DNA of 64,000 bases. It comes from Paenibacillus guangzhouensis (GTDB lineage Bacteria; Bacillota; Bacilli; Paenibacillales; Paenibacillaceae). Under the pieces are notes generated by a model that was not told where the DNA came from, searched no databases, and was given only the letters and a program-made list of their open reading frames with translations. The stretch's first letter is position 1, and every line of letters begins with the position of its first letter. Where the stretch lies: the NCBI RefSeq assembly GCF_009363075.1, contig NZ_CP045293.1:6839681-6903680 (forward strand). The letters are read 5' to 3'. Shown one piece after another: positions 25,940-33,470 of the stretch. The position numbers and the translations under genes were made by a program.

Positions 25940-26207
25940 ATAGGGACATAATTTGGGTTCATTGCCCTGTACATTCGTCGCGTCTGTAACAACGAGTCCG
26001 CAATAGAATATAGCAAGCGAATGGATATCATTGAAATTCCCCCTAACAGTGAACTGATCGTTACGATCAGTTCATTGATTAACACAGAAATTGAGACAAT
26101 GAAAGATGTGCAGGTTCGTTTGCCCTTGTACTGCACATTCCATTCGAGACAAAGAAGGAACACAAAAATGTTCATCCATTATTCGATGAACATCATAAGC
26201 ATATTGT
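25940..26207 (+). other. Non-coding stretch with a perfect palindrome
   Basis: TGAACTGATCGT at 26050-26061 pairs perfectly with ACGATCAGTTCA at 26063-26074. A weaker hairpin (ATGTTCAT...ATGAACAT) lies at about 26168-26193. Neither is followed by a clear T run on either strand. Open frames crossing the region on both strands lack ribosome binding sites and run antisense into flanking genes, so I do not call a gene. The palindrome could be a regulator site or a weak terminator for the converging genes. Confidence 0.45.
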
Positions 26208-26570
26208 CTAATCGGGAAAAAATTGATCTGCAGCAGCGGCCAGGCTGTTCGTGTGAATCCTTTGGTGCGAGGCTTGCCACAAGACTTTATGGTTATGAAT
26301 CATTAACACCTGAGGTGATTGATGCAGAATCCCAAACCGCTGTGTCACTTGATTGGATATATGCTGTTCCTCGATAACCCTAACGACAGCGAATAGAAAT
26401 TTAGAAGCTTGATGTGGAAAGTGATCAATAAAACGATGTAGGGCGACATGCGCATTGCGGCTTGGACCGCAGTGCGTACTGTGCTTATATAGGAACAACG
26501 GCTTATGAATTGATTGTTCCAACCAATTGTTCAATTGTTCCTCGGTTTGAAGCATGATTAATCCTGACAT
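26208..26570 (-). CDS. ytxJ: Bacilliredoxin-like YtxJ (bacillithiol-system redox protein)
   Basis: 120 residues. The ATG at 26570 is chosen because AAAGGAG lies eight bases upstream; a longer TTG frame lacks a site. Thioredoxin-like fold: TEEQLNNWLEQS, then the active-site strand FLYKHSTHCGPSRNA with a single Cys, RVIEEQHISNQVTQRFGILH and the cis-Pro region QSPQVLMIHNHKVLWQ. The KHST.C..S signature and HxSPQ block match the YtxJ/BrxC family, which removes bacillithiol from protein thiols after oxidative stress. It has no obvious link to sugar metabolism and looks like an insertion of a housekeeping gene into the island. Confidence 0.85.
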   Translation of the reverse strand: MSGLIMLQTEEQLNNWLEQSIHKPLFLYKHSTHCGPSRNAHVALHRFIDHFPHQASKFLFAVVRVIEEQHISNQVTQRFGILHQSPQVLMIHNHKVLWQASHQRIHTNSLAAAADQFFPD

Positions 26571-26686
26571 GAGGCGGGCTCCTTTATCTAAGGATATCTT
26601 CAACACCTGACCGGTTCTTCTATCACTTATCGTGTCATATGATGAAGTAATATCGTTACGAGAGAAGTAGAGGGGGGACTTGCACC

Positions 26687-27034
26687 TTGTGGCAAATACC
26701 TTGGATATCGTTTATCCTGCTTATTCTGGCGAGTTATCGACTAACTCGTTTAATTGTATTTGATCAGATTACATCATTCATTCGTCGCCCATTTCTGGAA
26801 GAAAAATTTCAACAAGATGAATCAGGGTTTGTCGTTGCGACGATTGAGGAGAAGGGCGGGCGTTTCCACGCATTCATGCGGGATTTGCTTACCTGTTATT
26901 GGTGTGTGGGTGTTTGGTCATCGGTCGCCATAACGCTCGCTTATTTATTGATTCCGTCAATTGCCTTTCCCGTTATTCTTATCCTAGCGATTGCCGGTGC
27001 AGCAGGGATTCTAGAATCGTTTGTTCGGGGTTAA
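26687..27034 (+). CDS. Small membrane protein of the DUF1360 type
   Basis: 115 residues from TTG at 26687, with AGAGGGGGG about nine bases upstream. A first membrane helix (ISFILLILASYRLTRLIVFD), a charged loop (RRPFLEEKF, VATIEEKGGR), the conserved LLTCYWCVGVW block with a C-x-x-C motif, then one or two further helices. The RLTRLIVFD and TCYWCVG.W motifs define DUF1360, a family found in spore formers and often expressed in sporulation. Function unknown. Its 3' end overlaps the end of the convergent CgeB gene by 24 bases. Confidence 0.75.
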   Translation: MWQIPWISFILLILASYRLTRLIVFDQITSFIRRPFLEEKFQQDESGFVVATIEEKGGRFHAFMRDLLTCYWCVGVWSSVAITLAYLLIPSIAFPVILILAIAGAAGILESFVRG

Positions 27035-28009
27035 ATGTAAGATCCCCAGCATCGTCTCAAGACGATTGGCGAAGGTATGGCGTTGCAGTGTTCGGTCGTA
27101 AGCCTTTTTGGCCATCGATGTTCTCGCACTGTCGTCATGAACGAAGGCATGAATCTGCTCGGCGCACTCTTTGGGTGATGAGAAAGAAGTAATCTCCTCG
27201 CCAAGCGTATAACACTGTTCCAAATCAGGACGGAAATCCGTAAGTTGATAGGCATTGCAGGCTGCGATATCAAATGTCCGATTATTAATGGAGTAGCCTG
27301 GTACCCCCGTTTTATTTTTATCTAGAAAAGCGTCATCATGGCTTCGGTGAATATTAAGAACCACTTTGGCTCCGTTATAGTATCGAACGGTTTCCGGGGT
27401 GTTGACCCATTTTTTACGAATGTTCGGTATACAACCATCGGAAAGTTTGAGCGTATCCCAGAAATGGCCGACGATTTGAACCTTGACTTCACGGTCTAGA
27501 TGCCGAAGCAGTTCTTCCATGAACGTGATTCGGTTCTGATATCCGGTCCCGACGAAGCACACATCGCTGTGGTAAGTAGGGTGCGTGGTGAATGGACGGA
27601 ATACGTCCGGATCGGTTCCAAGCGGCAAGTGGAATACGCGTTTACAACCTATGCGTTCATAGAAAGGAATGCAGCCAGAATCAATCGTAAATACAACATC
27701 ATAGGCTGCCGCGACCGCGAAGGCATTGTCGATGGCATAGGGGTCATCGGTGAACCAGACGGCTGTCTCGATGCCCATGTTGCGAATGCGGTGTACGAGA
27801 TCGACAGGTAAATGCGATTTCGGACCGCATAGGGTCAACACCAGATCAGGCGCATATTGCTCGATCTCCGGCAATAAATGCTGAATCGGCGATCGGTTCA
27901 ATAGAAAAAATCGAGTCTCGGGATATCTGCCGACCAGGGCCTTCATGAGCGCATTATCAAGCATATCGATGGGCCTGCGATATCCTGAAGCAATATAGTA
28001 GATTTTCAT
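27011..28009 (-). CDS. CgeB-family glycosyltransferase, third copy
   Basis: 332 residues; CAGGAGAG lies a few bases before the ATG on the minus strand. It starts directly with the CgeB domain (KIYYIASGYRRPIDMLDNAL) and lacks the basic segment and [FY]xxG helix of the other two copies. Conserved blocks: LVLTLCGPKSHLP, VWFTDDPYAID, FTIDSGCIPFYERIG, DVCFVGTGYQNR, YYNGAKVVLNIHR, and a YQLTDFRPDL segment. It overlaps the 3' end of the convergent DUF1360 gene. Expected role: sugar transfer during late spore-coat or outer-layer maturation. Confidence 0.8.
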   Translation of the reverse strand: MKIYYIASGYRRPIDMLDNALMKALVGRYPETRFFLLNRSPIQHLLPEIEQYAPDLVLTLCGPKSHLPVDLVHRIRNMGIETAVWFTDDPYAIDNAFAVAAAYDVVFTIDSGCIPFYERIGCKRVFHLPLGTDPDVFRPFTTHPTYHSDVCFVGTGYQNRITFMEELLRHLDREVKVQIVGHFWDTLKLSDGCIPNIRKKWVNTPETVRYYNGAKVVLNIHRSHDDAFLDKNKTGVPGYSINNRTFDIAACNAYQLTDFRPDLEQCYTLGEEITSFSSPKECAEQIHAFVHDDSARTSMAKKAYDRTLQRHTFANRLETMLGILHLTPNKRF

Positions 28010-28090
28010 GTTTCTCTCCTGTATGCTGACGCTGCGAATTTATAAAAAAAAGGGATGGTGTGGACCACCCCAACGACAGCAGGTTTTCTG

Positions 28091-28750
28091 TTAAGTGAGC
28101 GGGAAGGGATATGGGGGACCAGGAAAGATCGTAGGACATTGATTCGGGAATGTAACCGTACATGGATTTTCCGGAATCGGAATATCCGCACGTGGTTGAC
28201 ACAATTCCGCTTCGACCATCAATTTGACAATCGCTGTAACTTGAATGCTTTGGCAGATGTTGATATCGACGTTCACAGAGGTATTGTCTACAACATCCAG
28301 AACTTCGATTGTCGTTCCAGATAAGATGACGGTCACTTCAACGTCTGTTCCTGGAGGCGCGCATAACAGTACTTTTTCAAATCGGACAAAACTCTTTGTG
28401 TAAGAGCAGTGAGGCAGGCCTGTGGAGTTATCAATGATTGTAACGCGATAGGTTCCTGTTTTTCTAATAACCACCCGTTGCAATGTTACTGTCGTCCCGC
28501 CAATGACCACGGGTACATTTTCTCTCACGGAACCAGGTTTCTCAACTGCTGCAACACTAACCAACTCGACTTCTACGTGAAACGACGAAGGCAACGGTAA
28601 GCATGCAACTGGGTCAATGATGGATTCATCAACGATTTGGACCACTTTGACAATCCAGTCGAATATCTTTGGAACTTGTATACACTCCAGTGTAGGTAAC
28701 GGTAAATATTCTGGAGGTGTATTTTGCCCTTGAACTAATTTACGTTCCAT
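28091..28750 (-). CDS. Probable spore coat or exosporium structural protein (ECIxVPKIFDW motif)
   Basis: 219 residues; AAAGGAGG lies 12 bases before the ATG. The N-terminus carries LECIQVPKIFDWIV, a motif I associate with morphogenetic spore coat proteins of Bacillus megaterium type (BMQ_0737-like); that link is from memory and tentative. The rest is beta-rich and alternates short hydrophobic strands (TGTYRVTIIDNS, DVEVTVILSGTTIEV, QSIQVTAIVKLMVEAELC) with scattered Cys, ending in a Pro-rich tail (PNQCPTIFPGPPYPFPL). No signal peptide or membrane helix. It is divergently placed from the propeller-like gene at 28860. Likely a structural spore-surface protein. Confidence 0.55.
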   Translation of the reverse strand: MERKLVQGQNTPPEYLPLPTLECIQVPKIFDWIVKVVQIVDESIIDPVACLPLPSSFHVEVELVSVAAVEKPGSVRENVPVVIGGTTVTLQRVVIRKTGTYRVTIIDNSTGLPHCSYTKSFVRFEKVLLCAPPGTDVEVTVILSGTTIEVLDVVDNTSVNVDINICQSIQVTAIVKLMVEAELCQPRADIPIPENPCTVTFPNQCPTIFPGPPYPFPLT

Positions 28751-28859
28751 TTATGTTTCGAGCCTCCTTTTGTAGTTGTTAAACTCAATTACAGTCTATG
28801 GGTATCGTGGTAAAAAGGTGACGGGTAAGTTTGATTTATTTTGTTCAGGGGGAATGCGT

Positions 28860-30146
28860 ATGGAACAGCAAGTCGTCATTCGTAATCCAGCGGATATTCA
28901 GTGGTTTGGACTGAATAAAGACGGGTCCATTGCGTATTCGAAACACGGTTTGGACGGGATGTCTGCTCATAAACGTATCAAGGCGAGTGCACCGATTTCA
29001 TCCTTCTGCATGCTCCAGAACAATGGGAGTATTCATATTTTAGCTGACACCACTAGCGGCATGTATTACATCAAAGTTGCAGAGCATAGCCGTGATCAGA
29101 AAGAGCTGCGAGTCGCAGCGAACAGGCAAGCACGGTTTCCATATTTGTTCATCTATAAATCGGTTCTCTATGTATGTTGTGTTGTTACAGAACTTGAAGA
29201 ATCGAAGCTTTTCTTGAAGTCTTTGGACAATGGAGTATGGAATGAGAGGTATATACCATTATTTAGAGGTGAAGGTGCCTTAGTCCGTTTGGATGATGCG
29301 GTATTTACGATATCGAATCAAGGCAAGCTGCATGGATTGTTTCGATGCCTCAATCCCCTCGATGAATGTGTTCTGTATAGTTTGGAATATGATGTAGAGC
29401 AGGATGTCAGGAACGAACGCCGCTTATTTGCATTGAAGCAGAAGAACCAACGCTGGCATATGGGACTGGATGTTGACTGCCTTGGGATGCCTCATTTTGT
29501 ATGGACGATCCTAAATGGAGGGTCAGTTGCGTATTATTACGTGAATGCAGCCCGCGAAGCGCGTTCATCGATGCCGCTATTAATCAACGGGGATCAAGAT
29601 GCGGCTATACCGCATTTCTTATTTGCGAATGAATGCATTCTCGTATTGTTCTGGGACGGGAATGAAAAGATTGAATACGTATATTCCTTAAACCAGGGGC
29701 GGACGTGGTCTGCCAGCGGTCATATTCACTTTGGTAAGCAGTCTTCCTTGCGGATGGTTCAATCCATCAGGAAACAGTCTACTATGATTTCGCCGGCGAA
29801 GGTGCTGGGGTTTCATATGCCTTTTTTTCGGTCGCTTGAATTTATAGACCTGTTTAATCCGTTCATCGGATTGGGATTCTCCGCATCATCGGTGGAGCGA
29901 TTTCATTGGATCAAATTGCAAATGGAGTATCTTTATCGTGATTACCTGCAACATACAAATCAGTTAAGACAGGAAGCGAGCAAAGTCGCTCTTCTTAATG
30001 AAGCAATGGAAGATCAGGTCAGGAGCCTGATGAGAGAAGTTGATCAATTGAAGGAAGAGGAAAAGAAGGTATTGGAACAGCTCAAGGCTATGAACGAAAT
30101 GAAAGAAGATGAAGAAGAACATTTTTCTCTCCGCTTCATAAGATAG
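28860..30146 (+). CDS. Predicted beta-propeller protein with C-terminal coiled coil
   Basis: 428 residues from ATG at 28860, chosen because AGGGGGA lies six bases upstream. Residues 1-320 are beta-rich with sialidase-like repeats (SIAYSKHGLDGM, GSIHILADTTSG, GSVAYYYVNAAREA, YVYSLNQGRTWSASG, the last resembling an Asp-box). Residues about 330-350 (FNPFIGLGFSASS) link to a long coiled coil ending EEEKKVLEQLKAMNEMKEDE. A divergent protein of the same design is encoded at 35468-36853 on the other strand. No signal peptide. Function unknown; a carbohydrate- or protein-binding scaffold of the spore is a reasonable guess. Confidence 0.6.
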   Translation: MEQQVVIRNPADIQWFGLNKDGSIAYSKHGLDGMSAHKRIKASAPISSFCMLQNNGSIHILADTTSGMYYIKVAEHSRDQKELRVAANRQARFPYLFIYKSVLYVCCVVTELEESKLFLKSLDNGVWNERYIPLFRGEGALVRLDDAVFTISNQGKLHGLFRCLNPLDECVLYSLEYDVEQDVRNERRLFALKQKNQRWHMGLDVDCLGMPHFVWTILNGGSVAYYYVNAAREARSSMPLLINGDQDAAIPHFLFANECILVLFWDGNEKIEYVYSLNQGRTWSASGHIHFGKQSSLRMVQSIRKQSTMISPAKVLGFHMPFFRSLEFIDLFNPFIGLGFSASSVERFHWIKLQMEYLYRDYLQHTNQLRQEASKVALLNEAMEDQVRSLMREVDQLKEEEKKVLEQLKAMNEMKEDEEEHFSLRFIR

Positions 30147-30180
30147 TATATACAAATGCCTATGTGCGGAGGTGAACAGT

Positions 30181-31350
30181 ATGGAAATTCGAATTAATTC
30201 TGTTACGCTGTGCCATATATCCGGCGCATTACTTCGAGATGTCTATGATGTATTGACGCGGTATGCCATGCAATTTCATGTCGACCATGATCACCAAAGG
30301 CTGTACATTGTTAGTCCTGTGCAGGGTATTCGGATATACTGGGAAGTGAACGACGGGCTGATCCCGCTATCCGTGACCGAGAGGGTCAATGCAAGCCTGA
30401 CGCAACTAGGATTCGATGTTCGTGTCATCGCGGATGAAGAAGAGAAGAGACGTCAACAACGATTATGGGATTCATCGAAACCAGGTCTATGGTTATCTGT
30501 TGGTCGTGACAAGCAGTATGCAAGCGGCATGACCATCTATTTCTCGCTTAATAAAATGAAAGCCAGTAAACAATTCGCATCTCTACTGAATCAGAACATT
30601 GCCAAAATGACGGATATTCCGGTAAATGGCGCTTTCTTTGAATGGAAAAATACGATGAACACTTTGATCCCATTAGCCGGTTCAGAACCGTCGATCCCAA
30701 CTGTCCAATTGGCTTGCAATGACTTTGCGAAAATGAGTGAACGTCAGATTGAAGATTTTACTTACTGTATTACACGATCGTTTACTGCATTCTATCACCA
30801 ATCCTTCCTGATTGATGTTATCCAGTATTTCATGTACTTCCAAAAGGCGGCTGCCTCGATAGAACCAGAGCCAGTTGAAGAGATCAGGCAGGTCTTGGCG
30901 GTAAATGAGGCACATGAAGAGGAAGTACAAGAGCAAGTGCAAGAGCAAGTTCAAGTGCAAGTGCAAGTGCCGGAGCAGCACGAAGAAGTACAGCCAGTAA
31001 AACAACCCATCGTTGATGTGCAGAGCACAGTTGAGCAAGTTGCCGTTCAACAAGAAGAGCAACATGAAGAAGCACTGTACCAAGAAGCAGAGGAAGAGGC
31101 TGTTCAGCCACACCATATCCCGATCGAGCAACCAGAGGAACCCATCACTCACGCCGCAACGCCAAGTACAAATCACTCCACTTTTTCTTGGATGCAATCA
31201 CAAATGGTAAGAAGAGAAACGAAGAAACCCGAGAGTGGTCTCACGACAGATTCATTCATGGGGCAAATGAATCGATTGGCGCAAGCGTCGCAGAAGCAAA
31301 AACATGAACAAAAGCCCATTAATCTGTTGACGATTAATCGACAAAAGTGA
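30181..31350 (+). CDS. Unknown protein, possible inactive amidase-like domain with acidic Gln/Glu/Val tail
   Basis: 389 residues from ATG at 30181 (GGAGGT seven bases upstream). Residues about 75-220 (KPGLWLSVGRDKQYASGMTI, then SKQFASLLNQNIAKMTDIPV and IPTVQLACNDFAKMSERQIE) resemble in order the C-terminal part of N-acetylmuramoyl-L-alanine amidases, but the zinc-binding His and catalytic Glu are not where that family needs them. If the similarity is real this is a non-catalytic version. Residues about 235-320 are a low-complexity Glu/Gln/Val stretch with repeats (QEQVQEQVQVQVQV). No signal peptide is seen. It lies between the propeller gene and a JAMM peptidase gene in one direction. Confidence 0.5.
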   Translation: MEIRINSVTLCHISGALLRDVYDVLTRYAMQFHVDHDHQRLYIVSPVQGIRIYWEVNDGLIPLSVTERVNASLTQLGFDVRVIADEEEKRRQQRLWDSSKPGLWLSVGRDKQYASGMTIYFSLNKMKASKQFASLLNQNIAKMTDIPVNGAFFEWKNTMNTLIPLAGSEPSIPTVQLACNDFAKMSERQIEDFTYCITRSFTAFYHQSFLIDVIQYFMYFQKAAASIEPEPVEEIRQVLAVNEAHEEEVQEQVQEQVQVQVQVPEQHEEVQPVKQPIVDVQSTVEQVAVQQEEQHEEALYQEAEEEAVQPHHIPIEQPEEPITHAATPSTNHSTFSWMQSQMVRRETKKPESGLTTDSFMGQMNRLAQASQKQKHEQKPINLLTINRQK

Positions 31351-31367
31351 CAGGAGCTGATTCGTAT

Positions 31368-31772
31368 ATGGACGGCTTCGTCATGACCACGAATGTATAC
31401 CGACAAATGGCCAACTACTGTGTCTTGCAACAACCGATTGAAGCATGCGGATTTTTGTCTGGATCGAATCAGGTGGCTACGCGATACTGGCCTATTCGGA
31501 ATGATGATCAAAGTCCCGTTTCATTTACGATGAATCCGGTTGAACTTGATGAGGCATTCACACGGATCGAAGCATCCGGCGAGGCGTGCTACGCGATGTT
31601 TCACTCGCATCCTACGGGTCTTCCTTATCCTTCGCCGTTTGATATTGAACATATGGCATATCCGATCTCCTCGATCATCGTATCGCTGATCGGCAATCGC
31701 CCGCGTATTCGAAGTTTTACGATTCAAGAGGGAAAAGCATATCCTGAACGAATTATTCTGGTGCCAATATAG
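31368..31772 (+). CDS. JAMM/MPN-domain metallopeptidase (M67 family)
   Basis: 134 residues from ATG at 31368 with AGGAG 11 bases upstream. It contains the complete JAMM motif: the conserved Glu in EACGFLSG and MFHSHPTGLPYPSPFD, matching H-x-H-x7-S-x2-D, which binds zinc. Bacterial M67 proteins cleave isopeptide or C-terminal extensions from small proteins, for example to mature ubiquitin-like sulfur carriers, and others are uncharacterised. No ThiS-like partner is visible here. Its neighbours are the possible pseudo-amidase and a hairpin terminator, so its substrate may be a spore protein; this is inference. Confidence 0.8.
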   Translation: MDGFVMTTNVYRQMANYCVLQQPIEACGFLSGSNQVATRYWPIRNDDQSPVSFTMNPVELDEAFTRIEASGEACYAMFHSHPTGLPYPSPFDIEHMAYPISSIIVSLIGNRPRIRSFTIQEGKAYPERIILVPI

Positions 31773-31822
31773 CGGTTTTCAAGCGCTGAATCCACGTCAG
31801 AGCCCAAAAACCGCTGTTTTGT
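31771..31822 (+). terminator. Likely rho-independent terminator
   Basis: AGCGGTTTT at 31771-31779 pairs with AAAACCGCT at 31807-31815 and is followed by GTTTTG. The loop is long (27 bases), so the structure is weaker than others in the window. It overlaps the stop of the metallopeptidase gene. Confidence 0.5.
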
Positions 31823-31888
31823 CATTTTACGGGATGATCAGCCGTAAGGGGATAAGAGTGAGACTCCAATAATAATGAGTGAAATAGA

Positions 31889-32551
31889 TTATGGCAGCGT
31901 AAGGATGGATTGATAGATATCCGCAACGAAAGCAAGGCCAGCTGTATTCGTAGCACCGTTATTGACATAGTTGGCGACTTCGAACGAGAAGACGAAGCTC
32001 AGGTTAAGAGCTGCGCTAAGCAAACCGAAACTTACAGGAATCGTATAGAAACGGACGTTCTGCCAATTATAAGGGAAATGGTTATCTGGGAAGATGCCTG
32101 AGTTCGGGTTTAAAGATCCAGCGTTCAAATCAACGTCCAATCCTGTAACTGGAACAGGTAGAATAACGATGCCGGTTTGATCCACAGCCTGAATCCGAGC
32201 AGTTACTGCATTATCGGCGAACACAGCCATCGCGATGACGAATTCTCCGAATACACCCAAAGATAATGGAATGTTAGACGATCTCGCAGCAAAACCTTTC
32301 GTTTCGCCAGGAAGAGGGACGGGCTGAGTCCATAAAAATTGAGGATTTGGTTGTGAGTTAAATGCCGTATTGTTGTCATTATCAAATTTACTGATTTGCG
32401 GCCAAATGAGTGGGGCATTGCCGACGTTGACTGCATTTGCAGCGCCTCCGGCTAACAAAGAGGTAACGGCTGCTGCTCTGTTCGCGCCTGTTACGACATT
32501 GCCCGTGGAGCTTACAATGCGTTGAAGGGGTGAAACCGAAATACTTGGCAT
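31889..32551 (-). CDS. Unknown protein, Asn/Ala/Val-rich, predicted beta-structured
   Basis: 220 residues; AAGGAG lies about ten bases before the ATG on the minus strand. I do not recognise the family. It has no Cys, few charged residues, many Asn, Ala, Val and Phe, and alternating strand-like segments (FGEFVIAMAVFADNAVTARI, NLSFVFSFEVANYV). The N-terminus (PSISVSPLQRIV) is not a signal peptide. Such composition fits a structural protein that packs into a surface layer. It is transcribed alone, flanked by the metallopeptidase terminator and a long non-coding stretch. Confidence 0.55.
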   Translation of the reverse strand: MPSISVSPLQRIVSSTGNVVTGANRAAAVTSLLAGGAANAVNVGNAPLIWPQISKFDNDNNTAFNSQPNPQFLWTQPVPLPGETKGFAARSSNIPLSLGVFGEFVIAMAVFADNAVTARIQAVDQTGIVILPVPVTGLDVDLNAGSLNPNSGIFPDNHFPYNWQNVRFYTIPVSFGLLSAALNLSFVFSFEVANYVNNGATNTAGLAFVADIYQSILTLP

Positions 32552-33118
32552 ACATAATCAACTCCTTATGTGATCTACAATATGATGTAACAAATTAATC
32601 TCTTATCCCCGTACGATGTTAATATATTCAGCTACTCTATCTATTGTATGGTTAATCTACTACTACCAATCGTCTATTTTTCATTCAGCATTGATAGTCG
32701 TACTTTTTCATAGAGTAGGGAAACCCGATTTAACTAAAGCGACTTAAGAAACGAAAAACCGCGGCCGTGTTCGGTCTGCGGTTCAATACAAGTTTTTACG
32801 ACTGATTATACATGTACGCAGGTTGGTTAAGGTTTGGGTGATTGCCCTCCTCTTTTTTCAACCTTCGAATCAATTTTGAAGGTGAAGTCTATTTCATTAT
32901 ATGAATCACAATAGTTTAAAGTACGGGTGGTTCACCCAATATGTACATAGACGATGATCCGAGAAAATACACGGTTCTAGCATGAAAAAAATAATTGATA
33001 CGGGGATATCTGCCAATTTATTATCTGTCAGGTTAAAGACCCATTAGCCGCTCTCTACTATCGCATAATATATAAGGGCATATATAGTGATACTTTTTGC
33101 GAGTAAAGGGAGTGAACC
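32552..33118 (+). other. Non-coding stretch of about 570 bases with several hairpins
   Basis: No credible gene on either strand. A GC-rich hairpin at about 32757-32784 (ACCGCGGCCG with CGGTCTGCGGT) is followed on the minus strand by TTTTTCGTTT, so it could be a minus-strand terminator although no minus gene lies to its right. Smaller hairpins include ACCTTC...GAAGGT near 32863-32885 and GGGTGGTTCACCC near 32925. The last 60 bases are AT-rich with CATAATATA and CATATATAG boxes before the decayed epimerase gene. Some of this may be residue of deleted DNA. Confidence 0.5.
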
Positions 33119-33434
33119 ATGAAGCGCATATTAATTTGCGGAGTTGCCGGCTTTCTCGGTTCTCATCCGGCTAAAGAATTGGTAGCGGAGGCTGGTTGTG
33201 AAGTCATCGGCATTGATAATTTATCTACAGGTCGAGAGAATAACCTTGAATGGATCATGAGAGAGGCTAATTTTACTTTGATCCGATGCGACGTAGCTTC
33301 TAATGAAGAACGATCGCTGGAACTAATCGCTAAGGTAGACCAAATCTACCATTTCACAAAGAAAAAATGAGGCGAAAATGGTCTATACGAGCAAGAGTGA
33401 AGTGTATGGCGAAAGGACTGCTGCGAGCGATTGA
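33119..33434 (+). pseudogene. Decayed NAD-dependent sugar epimerase/decarboxylase (SDR)
   Basis: The start is intact: GGGAG upstream and an N-terminus KRILICGVAGFLGSHPAKEL with the SDR nucleotide-binding pattern, then VIGIDNLSTGRENNL. After about 83 codons the frame ends in FTKKK stop. Immediately after, in another frame, comes YTSKSEVYGE, the remnant of the SDR block usually written [AS]STSEVYGD. In full-length relatives that block lies some 30-40 residues further on and is followed by 200 more residues, all missing here. So the gene has at least one frameshift and a large deletion. Intact relatives are UDP-glucuronate decarboxylase or UDP-glucose 4-epimerase, which would fit next to ugd. 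Confidence 0.75.
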
Positions 33435-33470
33435 AGCACTCAAGCAATCGATATTCAAGGAGGGATGGGC

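Noticed and set aside
25819..26175. Minus-strand open frame overlapping the end of the GT2 gene at 25226
   Set aside because: No start site, runs antisense into a well-supported gene, and has no recognisable motif.
26021..26377. Open frame on the plus strand across the palindrome and antisense to ytxJ
   Set aside because: No ribosome binding site. Half of it is a shadow of ytxJ, which has clear family motifs.
30682..31197. Minus-strand Leu/Phe-rich frame that looks membrane-like
   Set aside because: It is the complement of the Glu/Gln-rich low-complexity tail of the 30181 gene, which produces Leu and Phe artificially.
32757..32785. Terminator for a hidden minus-strand gene right of 32785
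   Set aside because: The hairpin and T run look real, but no frame with a start site was found to its right on that strand.
33064..33086. CATAATATA and CATATATAG boxes as sigma-K/E promoter before the decayed epimerase
   Set aside because: No AC at the proper distance for either box, so the matches are likely due to AT-rich DNA.
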